Below, one piece after another: positions 48,013 through 59,814 of a stretch of 64,000 nt of DNA. Source of the stretch: Branchiostoma floridae. Lineage: Eukaryota > Chordata > Leptocardii > Amphioxiformes > Branchiostomatidae. The stretch is from NCBI RefSeq assembly GCF_000003815.2, contig NC_049979.1:34942600-35006599 (forward strand), in the 5' to 3' direction. Every line of letters starts with the position of its first letter. Position 1 is the first letter of the stretch. The notes beneath the pieces were generated by a model that saw only the letters and a program-made list of their open reading frames with translations, had not been told where the DNA came from and ran no database searches. A program made the position numbers and the translations under genes.

Positions 48013-48195
48013 TGTGTACAATGCTGCTTCCCTCCGGTCTTCACTGTTTGAGAAATGTGGAGGTTCCCTTGATTAACTCCAAATTGATTTAGACTTCTTA
48101 CCCCAAATACGCAGTACGTCTCTCTTGGTGAGTCGGTTTCCAAGCCGTGTTGCGTTCGGCCTAGAGTATTCTGAAGTCTGGCAGTCGCTTATATC
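48013..48195 (-). promoter_or_regulatory. Gene C core promoter and untranslated exon 1
   Basis: GATATAAG is at 48,195-48,188 on the minus strand. It is followed by CCAGACTTCAGAATACTC and ended by a donor GTGAGTATT-like site (exon edge 48,013). It is nearly identical to gene B. Upstream is AAAGCGAAGCGCTACGTCTG, also present in B. Confidence 0.65.
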
Positions 48196-50121
48196 AAACA
48201 TTGGGTAGGGCAGACGTAGCGCTTCGCTTTTCCGTGATCATTATCTTACAGACAACATCCTGCATCCTGATTGAACCGGCATGATATCCAGGACGGGGTT
48301 AGTGGCCGTGTGGTTGCAACGTGTTGTTTCTGGTAAAAAAACAGTTCCTTTCAATTTGGCGAACGCGTCAATGAAATGATCCCGAATATCCATCAAAATA
48401 ATTAACACTAATCAACAACCAAACATACTTGAAAATAAAGGTACATAGCGACAGTTAATTGTGCCGTGTTTTTTTCCGGCCGGTATTTTTACCCCCTCCC
48501 AACCACGCGCCCGTTCGCCGTGTAATTCCGCGGCGTGTTCCAATTACAATATTGCGCTTTTAGCAGGACAAGAGTGGCAGACAAGTTACACAGAAGAAGT
48601 GGCAAGGGTAACCTATAACAGCAACAGGTAACTGGAGAAAATGATGCGTTGACAATTTGTCAAATCAGTATGGCTACAGAAATCGTCGTAAACGTACCGG
48701 TATTATGATAATAGACGTTACATTTGTTGTTGTTTTGTATAGGCAGGGCTGTGAGCTCCGCGTAGCCGGTATTGTTTTGGGTACGTGTCATTGCAATGAT
48801 ATGAGCTTTGAAGCATTGTATTCTGACGGGCAAATATAGCATCACAGTTGATGTCAAAACATTTTTGATATTTTTCTTTCATATGCAGTCTCTGAACATT
48901 CATGGATACTTGTGAGAGGGGGTAGGGGGGAGGGAGAAACATTCTGAGTGCCAATTACGACGAATTTATTTCATTGCATGTTCGCTGTCAGGCCGTTGTT
49001 GTTTTCGTCTTTTTCCTCATCCTTGATTAGCACCGATTTGCCCTGTTCAGAACCTTTTCACGGACAGGCGTTCACAGAATAAGGCCAAACCATTGAACTA
49101 TCTATAAGATATGAGAGTAAGTAGTAGATCAATGTGTTCTGCTGATGCAGTCTTCAACTGCAATTAGTCTTTCTTAACAATTCTCCACATTATCCACAGA
49201 ACTTCCTTGGTTCCCTTAGTTTTCTTTCTCACCGAGAAGGTTAAATTCAATGGTTACAAATTACAGTGTTGACTGATAACCGTAGACAAGTGTGGCGATT
49301 GGAGCCGGTGAAACAGAAACATATACATTAGGTTCCTAGATCCTCACTGCAGATCTTACCCATTGTTAAAATATTGTGAAAAAAATTTAAAGATAAAAGG
49401 CAAACGTTTCAATCAAATCGTCAGACATTCACGTTAAAACATCCACTCAGGACTTCTAAATTCGCCAGGTGGCGCCACTGTATTAACCACTATTTCTTAG
49501 TTTCTGCATTGATTGGACTGGCACCATTGTAGGATCACCATTGAAGATAGGAATTTAACGTTAGAAGTTATCGTCCATGGCTAAATGTTGTGTCATTGGA
49601 AAATACATTTTACACTACTTTCCTCGCTTTTCAAATGTGTAAAAATGAGTACCACTTTGGCATCATTAAACACATCCCCAGACAATATATCCGTAGGTCA
49701 GATATGGTTATGTCAAGATATGATTATTATGTTTCCCAGAAGAAAAACATATTAAATCTGCTCAGACATTTGCATATTCCAACCGGATCCAATCAAAACT
49801 CAGAAAAAATTAATGTAAACTATAACATGCAGTCCACGTTTCCAGCATTTTGATTGGCCGAAAGTCCGACTTTCTCAGGGATACGTCAGAGGTGAACCTA
49901 TCAACGCACAGGACACAAAATGACACTCGGCATCGAGTGTTCATAATGGCAGCGAAAAACTTGGGCGTCAGCCATGCCTTCGACCAAGCATGCGCTCCAG
50001 GAAGAAGTTGCCCAACATGGAACGAACGATATCACTAATTTTTCACACCAAAACATTATCTTCAGAAAATTGTACATTATTGTACATCTCTATTCCAGTT
50101 AAAAACACCTATAACTTCTCG
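48196..50121. other. Upstream region of gene C, no gene seen
   Basis: Bases to about 49,030 are shared with unit B. Bases 49,030-49,730 have no counterpart that I can find in unit B. 49,735-50,215 is the inverse of 31,795-32,275. Frames are short and without domains. Confidence 0.5.
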
Positions 50122-50211
50122 TGTGCCAAGTTGCCGAATGGTCAGTGCAACTATATATATACGTCGTACGCTTTTGTTGCTGGATTGATCCGGGTTCGAA
50201 TCCGAAGATGT
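50122..50211 (+). repeat. tRNA-like SINE head, plus strand
   Basis: GCCAAGTTGCCGAATGGTCA (A-box-like) is followed by a TATATATATA tract, CTTTTGTTGCTGGATTG and CCGGGTTCGAATCCG (B box), then a T9 run. The body after it (CAAGTTGTCC... TTCTGCATTTT) resembles the minus-strand copy at 30,300-30,400. Confidence 0.5.
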
Positions 50212-50980
50212 AGAATTTTTTTTTCAAGTTGTCCTTTTTTCGTTTTTAATGATCCATCTAATATATTAAAAATACTTTTGTCTTGCAACCACAACATCAA
50301 AACCCGCATTTTGGACTTTTTGTTCTGCATTTTCTCGCTGTTGGAATTCGAATGAGTGGGATCGTAAACCATGGATCCTGGTTCGACCCGGGTTCGAGTC
50401 CGCGGAGGAAAACAAGTGCTTCTGAAAAAAGCTGCCATTTTCGCCTTCTAAAAGGATTTTTAGTGGTGGTCAGTTGATGAGTACATCATGATGGGATGCA
50501 ATGTATGGAAGATGTAAAGTTGTTGATAAAGATGAAGTTATTTGATTTTGTACAAGGCCTGACTTTGTAGTGGAAAAATTTTTTCGTGTGTAAAGATAAG
50601 TACATTTTGTGTCAAATATGACAATTTTGATAACCTGAAGATTGAGAAAACGTAGAAACAGACTTGTTTTAATTTAAGTAATATTATCTTCTGTTTTAAC
50701 CTACGTCAGTTTAACATTGCGGATGTTTGAAAATAAAAATAAAGAAATCCCCAACCTGGGTTTCCATGCTTTGGTCACAAGGCGAAAGAGTTGTGTACTC
50801 AATTAGTATATAAAATGAAACAAGAAACCTTTTGAAAAAAAAAAAAACTGGCCGCATATTTTAGAAAAAAAAAACTAGATGTTAAACAAAATCACATGAA
50901 AAGAAAACATCAAAGTATTGACTTGGTCTCTTTCTATCAAAAGACGTTATATGGGATTTGTCGAGCAAAGAAAAAAAACT

Positions 50981-51061
50981 ATGTCGCAACTGGGATTCGA
51001 TCCCATGCCTGCGGAATCTGACAACGCAAAACTCTATCATTAGACCGTTCGGCCATCGTGG
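50981..51061 (-). repeat. tRNA(Leu)-like pseudogene or SINE head, unit C copy
   Basis: This is the paralogue of 32,932-33,020, with CACGATGGCCGAACGGTCTA and GGGATCGAATCCC. It is shorter in the anticodon-arm region. The acceptor ends do not pair. Confidence 0.5.
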
Positions 51062-51873
51062 AACAGGTCCTACCATACCGTTTAGAAGGATTCTATAAAG
51101 GGCTACGTTAAATTGACCTACTAAACGATCTATGGATCGAGCTGCTTCTATCAAGATTCCTCACAGGAACTTGCGGCCCCTGTATCTAAGTAGTGAAGAC
51201 AAATCTACGACTGAGCTCGGAACCTGGGATACCAATTTCGCGATTTTCACGTTACATATATTGAATGGTTTCGCCTACGTCACGGCAACGTTGCGGGCAC
51301 GGAAATACATTCGTGCGGACCGGACAATATAAAAACGGCTGTAGAATGTAGATTTTAAAGCTCGTCTTTTTTAGGTAGATTACAGATGATTGTAGATACT
51401 GTGTGCTTTTGTATGTGTTAGAAATAAAAGCAAACATTGCAGAGGAAGTAAAAAAAAAAAAACACGGGCAGAAGAGGAGCCAATATGTTATATATGTATT
51501 ATGCATGGTTAAAACACGGGTGATTGGTTTTTAACATAATTTATGTACGTATTATTTGATCAGTAATATATTTGATTAAAGAGCTTTTAAACACTTTTCA
51601 TTTCATTTTTTTCTATTATAATACATGTATTTTGTTAGATACATGAGTTTACTTAGAATCAAAGCATATTGAGTAATTGCATGGCATATATTTATATTAC
51701 GCCAACCAGAATGGAAGGTGAACATGGTCTTTGTATATGCTGCATGTTTCCACATGGTATGTTAGTCGACGAACCAACGAACCATGGATGTTTTCGGTTG
51801 TAATTTCAATCAGAACATAAAAACCCACCAAAACCTTTGACTTTCTGTTCTGCATTTGTGGGCATGTTTTAAT

Positions 51874-53635
51874 GAATGAAAGACCTTTATTGTACATTCA
51901 TGCCTCGACGGGCTAGGTACAGGTCACTGATAACAGACATGACTGATAACAGACATAACAAACATATGCAAAAACAACAAGATACAATTAACTAGCTGAA
52001 GGTACTAAGCTAACAGGATGGTCGACATCTTCTCGCTTCTTTGTACAGGTGTAGATATAGGAACAGATAATGTTTGATATACAGGGTTTGTCTAGGCGCA
52101 TCAAAAATAGAAATTTATCCGTTGCATTAAGGTGTTCAAAATATGGGAACTCTTTTCTTATATATTCATAAAGCACAATCCGTTCATTATGGTACAGTTT
52201 ACAGTGTAAAATAAAATGCTGTTCATCTTCTACTTGTTGCAAATCACAAAATTGGCAGACTCTATGCTGCAGAGGGGTGCGGTTGTGCCTTCCAGTTTCG
52301 ATATGTAACTTGTGGCAACTAATCCGGAGTTTAGTGACAGCCACTCTGTGTTGTATGTTTTTCACCATCAGATATTCTTCTTCTTTATAAATAGTCTTGA
52401 ATAATCTATAGGTTCGTAATTTGTTACCGAAAGATTTGTCCCGGTTGTCATTGTGTATTTCAGCTTTAAATGTTTGAATATAAATATCCTTTAATCGTTG
52501 GCTGATGGCGTTGGTTATAGGTAATAGGTTTGTTCCTAGAGATATCTGAGATCTCCATATGTAGGCAAAACCGCATTCCTCCAGTATCTTACGAACGCCG
52601 GACGCCCAGCACTTGTTTCCATTTGCATCTAGTTGTAATTGACAAGATAGGGCGTCGGCTTGTAGACTGTCAGCTGGCACGTTTTGACGGATTCTTAGAA
52701 AGTGTTTGATAGCGTTCAGGGAGGCTTCCAGTTGAATGGGGTACCTCCCTAATTCCGCTCTTGTGGCAAGGTTAGATGCTGGTCTGGGGATATTTAGTGC
52801 TTGTTTGCAGAATTTGAGGTGAACAGATTCAATGGGACAGGTTTTAGGGCTTTTTAATGCGCCCCAGATTTCTGAGCCATAAAGTAGAATAGGTTTGACA
52901 CATGCATCGAAAAGTTTGTTTCTAACTGGTAATGAGGCGGTGGCTTTATCTAAAGATTGTTTTATTCCGAATAAAGCCTTCAGACCTTTGCCACTCAGGT
53001 ATTTGTTGTTAGCTTTAAACGTGCCAGCTGCACTCACAATAATACCGAGATAAGTATAACAAGTTACAATTTCTATTTCACGATTATCAAACAGGAGAGA
53101 ACAGTTTTTAGGTAGACTGCCACCCTTTTTAAATACAATAATTTTTGTTTTCCTAAGATTTACTTTTAATTTCCAGAGTGCACAATAATTTTCCAGATTG
53201 TTCAAGGAATGCTGTAATCCCTGTTTGGACTCGGAAAAAATTACCAAGTCGTCAGCATACAACAAGCAAGGGACAGTTTTGTTGTACATAAATGGAGGAT
53301 TACAGGGAGCACCGTCAAATTGGGACACAATATCGCTAAGAAAAAGGTTAAATAATGTAGGGCTTAAATTACACCCTTGTCTCACACCACAATTAGTAAC
53401 AAAAGTTTCAGTCAATCCATTTTTAGATTTAACGCAGTTTATAGTCTTTGAATACATGCCTTCTATTACTTTTAGAAATTTACCACCAATACCGAGCTTA
53501 CTCAATTTAAACAAGAGGCCGTTTCTCCAAACAGAATCAAATGCTTTGCTAAAATCAATGAAGCAAGCGTAAAGTTGACGATTTTTGTTTAGATATCTGC
53601 TAACTAGTGTGCTTAAAACAAACAGATTATCGGTA
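51874..53635 (-). mobile_element. CR1/L2-like non-LTR retrotransposon, 5'-truncated insertion
   Basis: Unit B reads GGCATGTTTTAATAAAGAAAC here. Unit C has the same words split by about 1.76 kb, with only about 2 bp of overlap, so there is no long target duplication. The element's 3' end faces left and ends in AATAAAGGTCTTTCATTCAT, a short ATTC-type tail. The copy begins inside the reverse transcriptase domain. Clade is from motif resemblance only. Confidence 0.85.
51988..53635 (-). CDS. Reverse transcriptase and C-terminal zinc knuckle of the LINE (5'-truncated ORF)
   Basis: About 549 codons are unbroken from the 5' junction to the stop at 51,988. In order: YACFIDFSKAFDSV (RT motif A), GVRQGCNLSPTLFN (motif B), LLYADDLVIFSES (catalytic YADD), LKVNLRKTKIIVF, a thumb region, and near the end CQFC...H...C (C-x2-C-x9-H-x4-C). 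The endonuclease and ORF1 are missing, so it is not autonomous. The first about 20 codons of the longer open frame (53,694-53,636) are flanking host DNA. The intact frame with YADD implies recent insertion. Confidence 0.85.
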
Positions 53636-53682
53636 TAAAGAAACAGAGCTTGCAGGTGAATGTATATAACCACACTAGTAAT

Positions 53683-54733
53683 GAGGGTCTGCATGCCTTT
53701 TTCCGTTAAGCGTTACGAGCCATTTTAATTCACCGTTAATCGTTACCGACCCGCTCTAATTCAACGTTAACCGTTATCGGTATATTCTTCGTGAAGCGTT
53801 ATTGGTTGTTTTAATTCAACGTTAATCGTTATTTGTTATCCCGAATTCACCGTTAAGCGTTACCAAGAAATTATTCGTAACCCGTTATACTATACACACG
53901 AAGTAAAATGCCAGATAGAACCCCTGAAAATGCAGGAAATGGCGTTTCAAAGGGTCCAGATGTCAAAATTTCCCGCCTTCGGCTCTGCACATGGTAAAAT
54001 ATGTTGCGGAAGCATTGCCCTCAAAACTTTTCGCACAAAAAAACTTTCTCTCTATCAAAATGTCATTTAATTTAGCTTCCTCTTACGGCAAAATCTGTCC
54101 TTCAAAATGCAGTAAATGGCGGTCCAGATTTTCAAATTTTCCCGGACTATAGTATTGCAACGCCTTCCGAGCTCGAAATGGTAAAAATATGTCGGGGATC
54201 TGGGGGTGGAGGCCAAAGTATAATATAATAATCATGTGTAATTTGATGAAAATGTCAAAATCAACCTAGCTTAGTCTATCGACAAGATTTGCCGAAAATG
54301 CAGGATATAGCATTTAAGAGGGTCTTGATTTTAAAATTTTTCGGCGCTCCATGTGCTGAAATAATAGTTAAATCCACCCATGAGAAATTTGCTGCCGCTG
54401 TCTCTGTGACGGGCCGGGAACTCTGCCTCCGTCAATTTACAGATGTCATGGACATTGTCCCTGTCATTCCTCCGGGTTCTGGGCACCTTCTGCTTCTCAC
54501 AATGTATTTTCACCCATTGATATAACTAGTCTAGCGTTGTATGAATAGGAATGCATGTCAATGTTACTTTTATGCTTTGTAACTCATTCTGAATGTACCG
54601 TTAATTATAACCGTTAGCGGGCCTCCTGAATTTACCGTTAACCGTTAGCGGGCCTCCTGAATTTACCGTTAACCGTTACCGGGCCTCCTGAATTCACCGT
54701 TAAGCGTTACCAAGACCCCCCCATGCAGACCCT
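53683..54733. mobile_element. hAT-like element with subterminal CGTTAANCGTTA arrays
   Basis: The flanking 8-bp duplication is CTAGTAAT (53,675-53,682 and 54,734-54,741); unit B has the single site CACACTAGTAATCAGTGCC. The terminal inverted repeat is AGGGTCTGCATG. Both ends carry arrays of CGTTAA(G/C/T)CGTTA words in direct orientation: six near the left end, four near the right. The middle has about three units of about 170 bp starting AAAATGCAGGAAATGGC. No transposase is encoded. Confidence 0.8.
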
Positions 54734-55237
54734 CTAGTAATCAGTGCCGCGGCAAGAGGGAAGGGGGTGGATTCGCGTAGTCAAAAAGTTGCTGCGATGA
54801 AAATCTAGCGGTCGACTAGTGACCGTTAAAACCGCTGGGAAGCATTCTGCATTTTCACAAAAATGTTGCCTCTCTAGTATTCCTTCTTTATCTACTGAAA
54901 TTATATGTGGTTTATGTCTTGTGGTTAATTGATCAGCATATCTCCATACAGATGACCACCACTCCTTCGTGGTCACCTGTCTATAGTGGCCAAGAAGTCA
55001 CAATTTGATTCTAGAAAAACAGTTTCATTCCGGACTGCGGGCCAATAAGTAAAAAAAAATGCTTTAGCCAGTCCTGTTCATATTTTTATTGAGTACATAG
55101 TAGAGGGTGATAGATATGCGGAATACGTTAATTAGTCCACATGGAGACGTCAAATTATACACAATTATGCAAAACATCACATAATCATACACAACTGGAA
55201 AATCAATAACAACACATTACACAACACAACAATATGC

Positions 55238-55345
55238 ATGTGACCTATACAAATGTCTACATATTGAGATGTTCTAAAAATCCGACAAATCTATCGGATA
55301 TACTTATACAATTCTGAACAGCTCTTTACCAAAGATATACACTCG
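55238..55345. repeat. Edge of a fourth tandem unit
   Basis: TGACCTATACAAATGTCTAC, GACAAATCTATCGGATATAC and TTCTGAACAGCTCTTTACC match the 3' flanks of genes A, B and C. It follows the end of alignable unit C sequence (55,045) by about 190 bp and is cut by the Tc1-like remnant. Confidence 0.7.
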
Positions 55346-56235
55346 GCACAAAAAGTTTGGAATATCAACTTCGGTTGATCATATTTCTGTTGTTTCTGCA
55401 TCAATTTCAATATATTATATATCTATAGAAAGCTTGCATGATTTTCTTTCCAATGGTATCAAACTCATTATCATTGTTAACTCATGGAACATACACTAGG
55501 CCTGCTAACGTCAGTGGGTCACGAAAAAAAAGTGCCCAAATTCACCCGTTTTTGTTCAAAACTGTATCGTCCGGTTGTTATGGCCGCGGGTGACAATGAT
55601 TCAATCAATCCTTTTATCACCTAACGTTTGGTTTACAGAACATCCAAGTTTCTTTTTAGCATATCTGAGTAGATTATTTTATGAGTGTAAATTCATGGAA
55701 CGAGGACTAGGCCCGCTTACGTACAGGAGGTCCTAAAGATAAAGTGCCAAAATTACCCTACTAAAGTCAATCACTCCATTCTGCTCATTTTCTTCCGTCG
55801 GTATTAACTTGTGAATGAAGGCAAGTTGAATAAACAGGACATGTCAATCAAAGCTACTGTTACCCTTTATTCAAGTAAAAAAATCTGAACCATGGCAAGA
55901 GGTGATCAATCGAGTGCTAGCCATAAGCCGTAGGAAGGCCTAAGACTGTACTCCAGCATCCAATGGTCCTTGCTCTGTGTGGCCTGTTGTAATCTTGCAG
56001 AATGGCATTTGGTCCCATATTGAAGAGGTAGGATATTATTACGACTGGATGGAGGATGGTGTCCCTATATCTCACCACATTGAAGTTGCCTGGAATGATT
56101 ACGAGTGTTGTTTTTCCTATGGCGGTTATACCGCCCGAAACCATGACGCTGCCTCCACCACCAAATGCCGAAAGTTACTCTTGTCGTGTCAGCGTGCGGT
56201 TCTCCTTGCCGCATCCGCGCTTTGAATCTGCCATC
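55345..56235 (-). pseudogene. Tc1-like transposon remnant
   Basis: The terminus CACTCGGCACAAAAAGTTTG sits at a TA. The minus strand encodes a decayed transposase C-terminal half: KRGCGKENRTLTR, SVMVSGGITAIGKTTL, GNFNVVRYRDTILHPVV and LQDYNRPHRAR (second catalytic Asp region), with a stop and a frameshift. The N-terminal half and the other terminus are missing; Penelope-like sequence abuts instead. Confidence 0.75.
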
Positions 56236-56379
56236 CAACTATCGAAAGGGCAGAATCACACAAGTGTGCTAAAACCTTGTATGTTCCGTATACCAAATGT
56301 GAGGTGAAAAGAAGATTGATTGAAGCAGTGACACACGCGCCAATATCAACAGGACGATACAGTGTTGAACAGAAGTAGA

Positions 56380-56745
56380 ATTTGGGCACAGAAGAGGAAC
56401 AGAACAAGTCACTACCTTTTCTAGACACCTTGACTGAGATTCAAGAAGACGGTTCTCTTCGCATTAAGATATACCGCAAACCCACCCACACTGATCAGTA
56501 TCTTAATTTTGCCTCCACCCATCCTCTTGACCATAAACTTGGAGTGGTTAGGACCTTGTTCCATAGAGTTGAAACTGTGATTTCGGAACAAAAAGACATA
56601 AAACGTTACAATCAGAGAAGGAACATTTGGTTTCCGCGCTTAAACAATATGGCTACCCTGGTTGGGCCATTGATAAGGTAGACTCACCCGGTACAGAAAA
56701 ATCCAGGGCTGCAAACCGTGATCCTGGTAGAAAAGCTATCTTAGA
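56380..56745 (+). pseudogene. Penelope-like reverse transcriptase fragment, frameshifted
   Basis: One frame gives LPFLDTLTEIQEDGSLRIKI, YRKPTHTDQYLNF and LDHKLGVVRTLFHRVET. After about 56,625 the next frame continues with LVSALKQYGYPGWAIDKV. This order is that of Penelope-like reverse transcriptases after the catalytic motifs. The frame change makes it a pseudogene. No GIY-YIG domain is seen nearby. Confidence 0.8.
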
Positions 56746-56807
56746 ATTATTACAATATCTTTACCATCGCCTTCTTTTAGCATTTTCATTTCTATCACAT
56801 GCAGTTG

Positions 56808-57297
56808 CAGTCAAACCTGCCCGAGCGACCACCTCTTCTCAGCGACCACCTGGCCATTTCGACCACTTTTTCTCGGTCCCGATTTATTTTCCCATTGACG
56901 TAAGCATTAAGCGACCTTTTCTCAACGACCACCTGGGCAACGCGACCGCGACCGGCCCAAATTGGGACCCATAACGACCGCATCATTTTCAAAATTGAGG
57001 TTTTCATCGATTTTTTATGATACTGTAAGTAGCACGATTTTGTGCCGAAATCGGCCAGTTTTCGTCGGATTTTGGGGTTAAATTTACAGTTTACAGTGTG
57101 CCTGTTGTATTTGAGATTAAAGACCTCGCTTCTTTGCGTGCGTGCAGTGTGCTTGCTTTATGCCATTAAGCACAATGGAAACCATTTATACTTTCCATCG
57201 GGCATGTTTTGAATCGATACTCTTCTCAGCGACCACCTGTCCAAATCGACCGTTTTTTTCCGGTCCCCCGGGTGGTCGTCTTGGGCAGGTTTGACTG
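56808..57297. mobile_element. CAGTCAAACCTG-type MITE
   Basis: The ends are CAGTCAAACCTGCCC and its complement. Subterminal repeats AGCGACCACCT and CTCGGTCCC appear on both sides. It is related to 28,567-28,928. Confidence 0.75.
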
Positions 57298-57892
57298 TAT
57301 ATGACGCTGTTTTAGTGTTCTGTTCCATAATCTTGGTCATCTAAAAAGCCGAGAAACAAGGCCAGATTTTTTAAGCAAAGATGACCCAGCGGCTTCAGGG
57401 GTAGTCAGAAAAGCTGCTGCGCAAAACTTATCTAAAGGTGCACTCTCACTGCACTTGCGTCAAGCTTGTGTCACTGCGGGGTTCAAACGCTACTCAACGA
57501 ATGTCAGAGACAAAGAACGAAATTTCTTACGTTTTGTGTATATTGTCGTCTTTTAAGTCGTACTTTTACGTATTACGCAAAATCTAAATAATTAAAAAAT
57601 CGTTTGTCTGTGTATTTCTCTGTGTGGGAATTGTTTGTTCAGCGCTTATCTCACTGTAACACTGAAGCTGCGCCCGAGAGATTTCATCTATAAAAAACAA
57701 GCTTTGTGAGTTTTTTTTGTCTTTCATTAGTTCTGGTCATACTTGGGTTGATATTCCCATTGAATGTCAAGGCTAACACAAATCTAAACAAAACCGCGAT
57801 AACCGCACACGACCAACGCGGCTATTTCAAGATTTGGGTTCCCAGAGGAGGTCATCAATATGTTCGAATCAATACGGCCTGACCGCAAAAGA

Positions 57893-58488
57893 TACTGTAA
57901 ATGCAGAAACTTTTGCGCTGGTTTAATGTTCACGGTTTTCCTACTGCTATGGAAAAATGTTCGCGGCGGTTTTAAGTTCGCGATGAAGTGGCCCCCGCGA
58001 ACATTTTTCCATAGCAGTAAGAGACTACAGTGCATGGTGCTGCCGTGAACTTAAACCCACCACGAAAAGTCCTTTTCCCGCTACCGCGAAATTAAATCCA
58101 CCAATTGAATGTAATGTTCAGAACAAGCTATATAGACGCCCCACTTTTGAACATGCTATACTGTTTATATTGATTTTTTTTCTTTTACGGGTCCTGGGGA
58201 AGTTGGTACAATGGAGATGGCTGGACACAGAACGATCATTGGATCCCTGTACTTGGAAAGCCTCACGAACACTGATAGGCATTTGAGTACTAGTACTGTG
58301 AACGCATTTAAGTTCGCGGGGATTTAATTTCGCGGGAGCGGGAAAAATGACTTTTCGCGTTGGTTTTAAGTTCGCGGTAGCATCATGCACTGTAGTCTCT
58401 TACTGCAATGGGAAAATGTTCGCGGTGATGCGGCCACCGCGAAAACCGTGTACATTAACCCACCGCGAAAGTTTATGCATTTACAGTA
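57893..58488. mobile_element. Foldback element with TACTGTAAATGCA ends
   Basis: The left end TACTGTAAATGCAGAAACTT faces the complement of TACTGTAAATGCATAAACTT at the right. Inside are inverted copies of TTAAGTTCGCGGT, GGAAAAATGTTCGCGG and CTACAGTGCATG, so each half mirrors the other. A fragment lies in gene C at 37,574. Confidence 0.75.
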
Positions 58489-59231
58489 TGTGTTCGTCAG
58501 GACATTTATGCAAATGTTGTCGCCTTACCCTACCTCACTCATCCTTCACCTTTTTATAGGTCATTGGAAAGACAGTTCACTAACCCTACAATGCGTGTAC
58601 CCTCTGGCCATGTTGAAAGTGTAGCTGTCAGACAAAAATGTTTAGACAATTGCAATACGCAAAGAATGCCATCTTCACCAAGATCAATTTAAGATAATTC
58701 AGTGTGTCCTTAAGAGGAATGTTCTTATTAGTGTCACTTGTGTGGCCGCATTGCAAAAAAACATTATCTCGTGGACTCTCACCTTACTTGTCCTTGTCCT
58801 GAAGTGGGGTCTTTGGATGCCACGGAAGACCTGCTCATCTCTCGTCTTCAGTTTGTTTTGTCGTCACCTGAAGACCACAGTCCCTGAGGCTGAACTACAA
58901 TCGCTCAACCTCACTTGCATGATCATTTGAACACAAATTAAGAGACACCTTTACAAAGAATTCTTAGTATTTTGTGGAGCCATGAAATCTTCGAAGTCTT
59001 GTTTCAGCTATGGGAGATAAACATATATACAAGAGCGCTCGTGATCGACTTTGGGTATTTACACGGTTGCTAGTTTCCAGGCTATCAGGAACAATCATGG
59101 TCTCTTTGGGAGGGGGGGGGGACTGCACAACCGGATCAAGAATATGAGAAGAGGAAACGAGCTGTAAATAAAGTTTAGTAGACGTGACACTCAAATAAAG
59201 GTGGCCTTGGATCCAGCAGCAGCACCTAAGC

Positions 59232-59634
59232 TTAAGGGCACAGCCCACCGTACGTGTACTTTCTCCGTACGTTTTCTTGGCAGGCCACGTCCACCACGTT
59301 TTTCTGGAAACGTTCAGGCTCTACAGGCAGGCGTGTCACCCGTACTGGCACCTACGGGTTAGCTTAAGGGCACAACCCGCTGTATGGCAAATACGTGCTG
59401 TATACGTGTCCAAACGTGGACAATCTTTTGGGATCCATAAGTGGTAAGTACCGCCTCCGTACAAACTCGTAGGGAATCCGGATTTTGGAGCACGCAGACA
59501 CGCCGTAGAACTTTACGTGCGCAGGCAAAACTTCGTGTGCCATCCGGCTGCGTATTCGCCCCCCCGTACAGCCTGAACGTTTTCAGAAATACGTGGCGGA
59601 CGTGGCCTCCCACGTACGGCGGATTGTGCCCTTA
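59232..59634. mobile_element. MITE pair with TTAAGGGCACA ends, nested or tandem
   Basis: Left-type ends are at 59,232 (AAGGGCACAGCCCACCGTAC) and 59,363 (AAGGGCACAACCCGCTGTAT). The shared right end is the complement of AAGGGCACAATCCGCCGTAC. The interior is rich in TACGTG and CACGT words. Flanking TTA is compatible with a Harbinger-type target. Confidence 0.65.
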
Positions 59635-59814
59635 GATTAAGGCCCAGCTAACACTTTAAGGGCCAATTCGAATGAATTCAAACAGACTTTCCTGATCGTG
59701 AACTGATTCAACCGTTCTATGGGGGTGGTTTGAGTGAGTTGTTTGACTTGAAAAGGTGACAAGGCCAGGGTTTTGTGGTTGTTGACCCCGTAACTCCGGC
59801 ATGTAGTGAGCCGT

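Noticed and set aside
53198..53572. 124-codon plus-strand frame
   Set aside because: It is the antisense shadow of the LINE reverse transcriptase.
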